Source: Smallanthus sonchifolius (taxonomy: Eukaryota > Streptophyta > Magnoliopsida > Asterales > Asteraceae). From it: a stretch of 64,000 bases of DNA. Each line of letters starts with the position of its first letter. Positions within the stretch are counted from its first letter, which is position 1. Positions 62,329 through 64,000 of this stretch are shown here, one piece after another. The DNA lies in contig CM042021.1 of assembly GCA_023525975.1 (NCBI GenBank), positions 102,469,501 through 102,533,500 on the forward strand, in the 5' to 3' direction. The notes under the pieces are model-generated. The model saw nothing but the letters and a program-made list of their open reading frames with translations, made no database searches and had not been told where the DNA came from. The position numbers were made by a program, and so were the translations under genes.

Positions 62329-63232
62329 ATGGTTATAGGGAATTAGGTTGTTAGACATAATGACCTAGACTATAACCCTAGGAATCCCTTCTATGTGTTA
62401 TGTGCTAAATGATAAATTGCTATGTGAATTAGTTGTAGTTAGGTATTATTTGAATTTTCCCGAGTTTGGTACATGAGACTTATACACATACATACAAGAC
62501 TTTGATACATGATACATACTTTACATACATATTTGACAAACAAACTTATGCAAACAAATACACTACCCATCCTTATCCATACTCTTTCCTAATCCATATT
62601 AATTGCAACATTCCTACACATTTTATACACATAAACTCTCAATTCTATTAAAATCTTGAAAATCTCTTCAACGACTTAATTTATTGAAACCAGTAAAGGA
62701 CACGTGCAATCTGGAAGGGTGACACCTATACATTGGGTTTTCTGTCTAGGAAAGCATTTCGTATAAATCCAAATAAACGGACCTGTATGCTTTCCTGGGA
62801 ATTCCTGAAGTGAGTGTTTACCTATAGGCTAAAGCATGTCTCTTTGAAAGTTTTGAGGAATTATTTAACGTTGATAAATAAATGTATTCGCAAGGATACG
62901 ATCCGAACTTAAACTCAAATTTTGGGGACATTTTAGCAAGATAGGAAGAACTAGACGAACATGCAAAGCAAATCATTATTACGGGTGCACACGTAATAAT
63001 GATTTGTAGTGCATGCAAGTCCCGGCAATTCCTATTACGCAAATAATGATCTATAACATCATGTTTTATCCAGAATAGATGGCTTAGCTTCCCCCCCCCC
63101 CCATCAACTTTGAATAAATACACATGCACTGGCACGCGTCATGATGAATCCCGTTTTTCTGCTTACATTATTTCCCGCTATAACTCATATATATCCATTT
63201 TATCTAAAATATCATTGTCTTTTGGTGTTAGA
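62329..63232 (+). other. Untranslated leader of element E
   Basis: Post-PBS conserved segment, a TACATA-rich part (62470-62600), and the hairpin arms AGGAAAGCAT (62748-62757) and ATGCTTTCCT (62787-62796) followed by GGGAATTCCT. A run of twelve C lies at 63091-63102. No gene seen. Confidence 0.8.
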
Positions 63233-64000
63233 ATGCCTCCTCGACGTGCAAACTCTAGCACTTCCAACCCGGATCTTGCTACTCTCCTTGCCCAACTGGT
63301 GGGGCAAATGACCCAAGCCAATAACAACAGTGATGGGTCTCACAACATCCAAGGAAACGGTGGTACCAACCCGCCTCACTGCACGTTTAAGCACTTTAAC
63401 TCGTGCAATCCTACAAAATTCTTCGGGACTGAAGGTGCTACCGGCCTACTTCAATGGTTTGAAAGCATGGAAAGCACATTCCTAAACAGCGACTGTCCCG
63501 ATAATCTTCGGGTTCGTTATGCCACAAGTGTACTCCAAAAGAGAGCCCTCACCTGGTGGAACGGTGAGAAACGCACCCGTGGTGCTGAGGTTGCTACATC
63601 CTTATCATGGGATGATCTGAAGAAGGCCATGACTGATGAATTCTGTCCTCGTAATGAAATAAGGAAGCTCGAGGCTGAGTTTTGGGATCTTGCCCAAGAC
63701 AGCGGGGATAATCTGGCCTACACCACCCGGTTTCAAGAGCTAAGTCTGCTGGTGCCTCATATGATCACTCCCCTTGCTCGGGGGATTGAAAAATACATAG
63801 GCGGCCTGCCTATGCAAATTCAAGATGTTGTGCTAGGAAGCAATCCTCCTACACTTGAAGCTGCTATCCGTCTAGCTGCTACACTATCCGAAAACCATGT
63901 CAAAGCCGGAACCTTAACAAGAAAGGGTTCCAAGAAGGTTATTTCTACTCTTGCGGCCGTCAAAGATGTAAAACCCGAGTCTTCTAACCGCAACAAGAAA
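63233..64000 (+). CDS. Element E Gag (5' part of gag-pol), runs off the window
   Basis: 256 codons from MPPRRANS with no stop to the last base. Gag core motifs: FFGTEGATGLLQWFESME, TWWNGEKR, EFCPRNE, KLEAEFWDLAQ. Compared with A-C it has a much shorter Gly/Asn-rich segment. It ends in the basic linker before the zinc knuckles. Gag packages the RNA in cytoplasmic particles (family knowledge). The start is chosen by alignment to the other copies. Confidence 0.9.
   Translation, partial: MPPRRANSSTSNPDLATLLAQLVGQMTQANNNSDGSHNIQGNGGTNPPHCTFKHFNSCNPTKFFGTEGATGLLQWFESMESTFLNSDCPDNLRVRYATSVLQKRALTWWNGEKRTRGAEVATSLSWDDLKKAMTDEFCPRNEIRKLEAEFWDLAQDSGDNLAYTTRFQELSLLVPHMITPLARGIEKYIGGLPMQIQDVVLGSNPPTLEAAIRLAATLSENHVKAGTLTRKGSKKVISTLAAVKDVKPESSNRNKK

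Larger units (their letters stand above)
59604..64000 (+). mobile_element. Element E: Ty3/gypsy LTR retrotransposon, 5' part only
   Basis: LTR 59604-62312, iMet PBS, leader with conserved hairpin, and gag from 63233 open to the window end. The Gag protein is clearly related to A-C but more distant, and the LTR starts TGTGACGTTTC, so this is a separate family. Confidence 0.93.

Overview
This is a stretch of plant repetitive DNA, not a gene region. A tandem satellite with a monomer of about 150 bp fills roughly 19 kb of the window. Five Ty3/gypsy-type LTR retrotransposons, all on the + strand, fill the other 45 kb or so. The initiator-Met primer-binding site, the Gag-PR-RT-RNaseH-INT order, the long LTRs (2.2-2.9 kb) and the chromodomain-like polyprotein tail fit a Tekay/Del-like chromovirus of a flowering plant. 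The protein style recalls elements from Asteraceae, but that is recollection, not a search. The setting looks like heterochromatin, perhaps centromeric or pericentromeric (inference).

Layout: satellite 1-2524; element A 2525-12574; satellite 12575-16733; element B 16734-27062; satellite 27063-28151; element C 28152-38710; satellite 38711-44018; element D 44019-53581; satellite 53582-59603; element E from 59604 past the window end. If the elements and one target-site copy each are removed, the satellite reads continuously across every junction. Target-site duplications of 5 bp can be seen for A, B (one mismatch), C and D.

A is an old, badly broken copy with seven lesions in gag-pol. B is full length in one frame with three nonsense codons. 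C keeps an uninterrupted 1518-codon gag-pol frame but carries changes at catalytic and zinc-binding residues. C is also a composite: a 6-bp stub of a left LTR, the 3' end of one internal region, an LTR, a complete internal region and an LTR. D is non-autonomous: no PR, RT or INT, but a 207-codon ORF of unknown function at the gag start position. E is cut by the window edge, and its gag is open through the last base.

The most interesting signals are cis elements shared by families that have otherwise diverged. (1) A donor/branch/acceptor set that predicts a 442-470 bp intron inside all nine complete LTRs. (2) A leader hairpin that is maintained with different sequence in D. (3) A covarying hairpin at the LTR end, just before the primer-binding site. 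(4) A hairpin just upstream of the polypurine tract, retained in D although D has lost the pol coding sequence. (5) Arrays of a GC-rich palindrome in the LTRs of A-C. (6) tRNA-like Pol III box pairs in the LTRs of D and E. The satellite shows higher-order periods of about 3.63 kb, 1.36 kb and 1.66 kb, and the insertions fall in few phases of the monomer.

No ordinary host gene, rRNA or functional tRNA gene was recognised. Coordinates and motifs were read by eye; identities between copies are impressions, not computed values.
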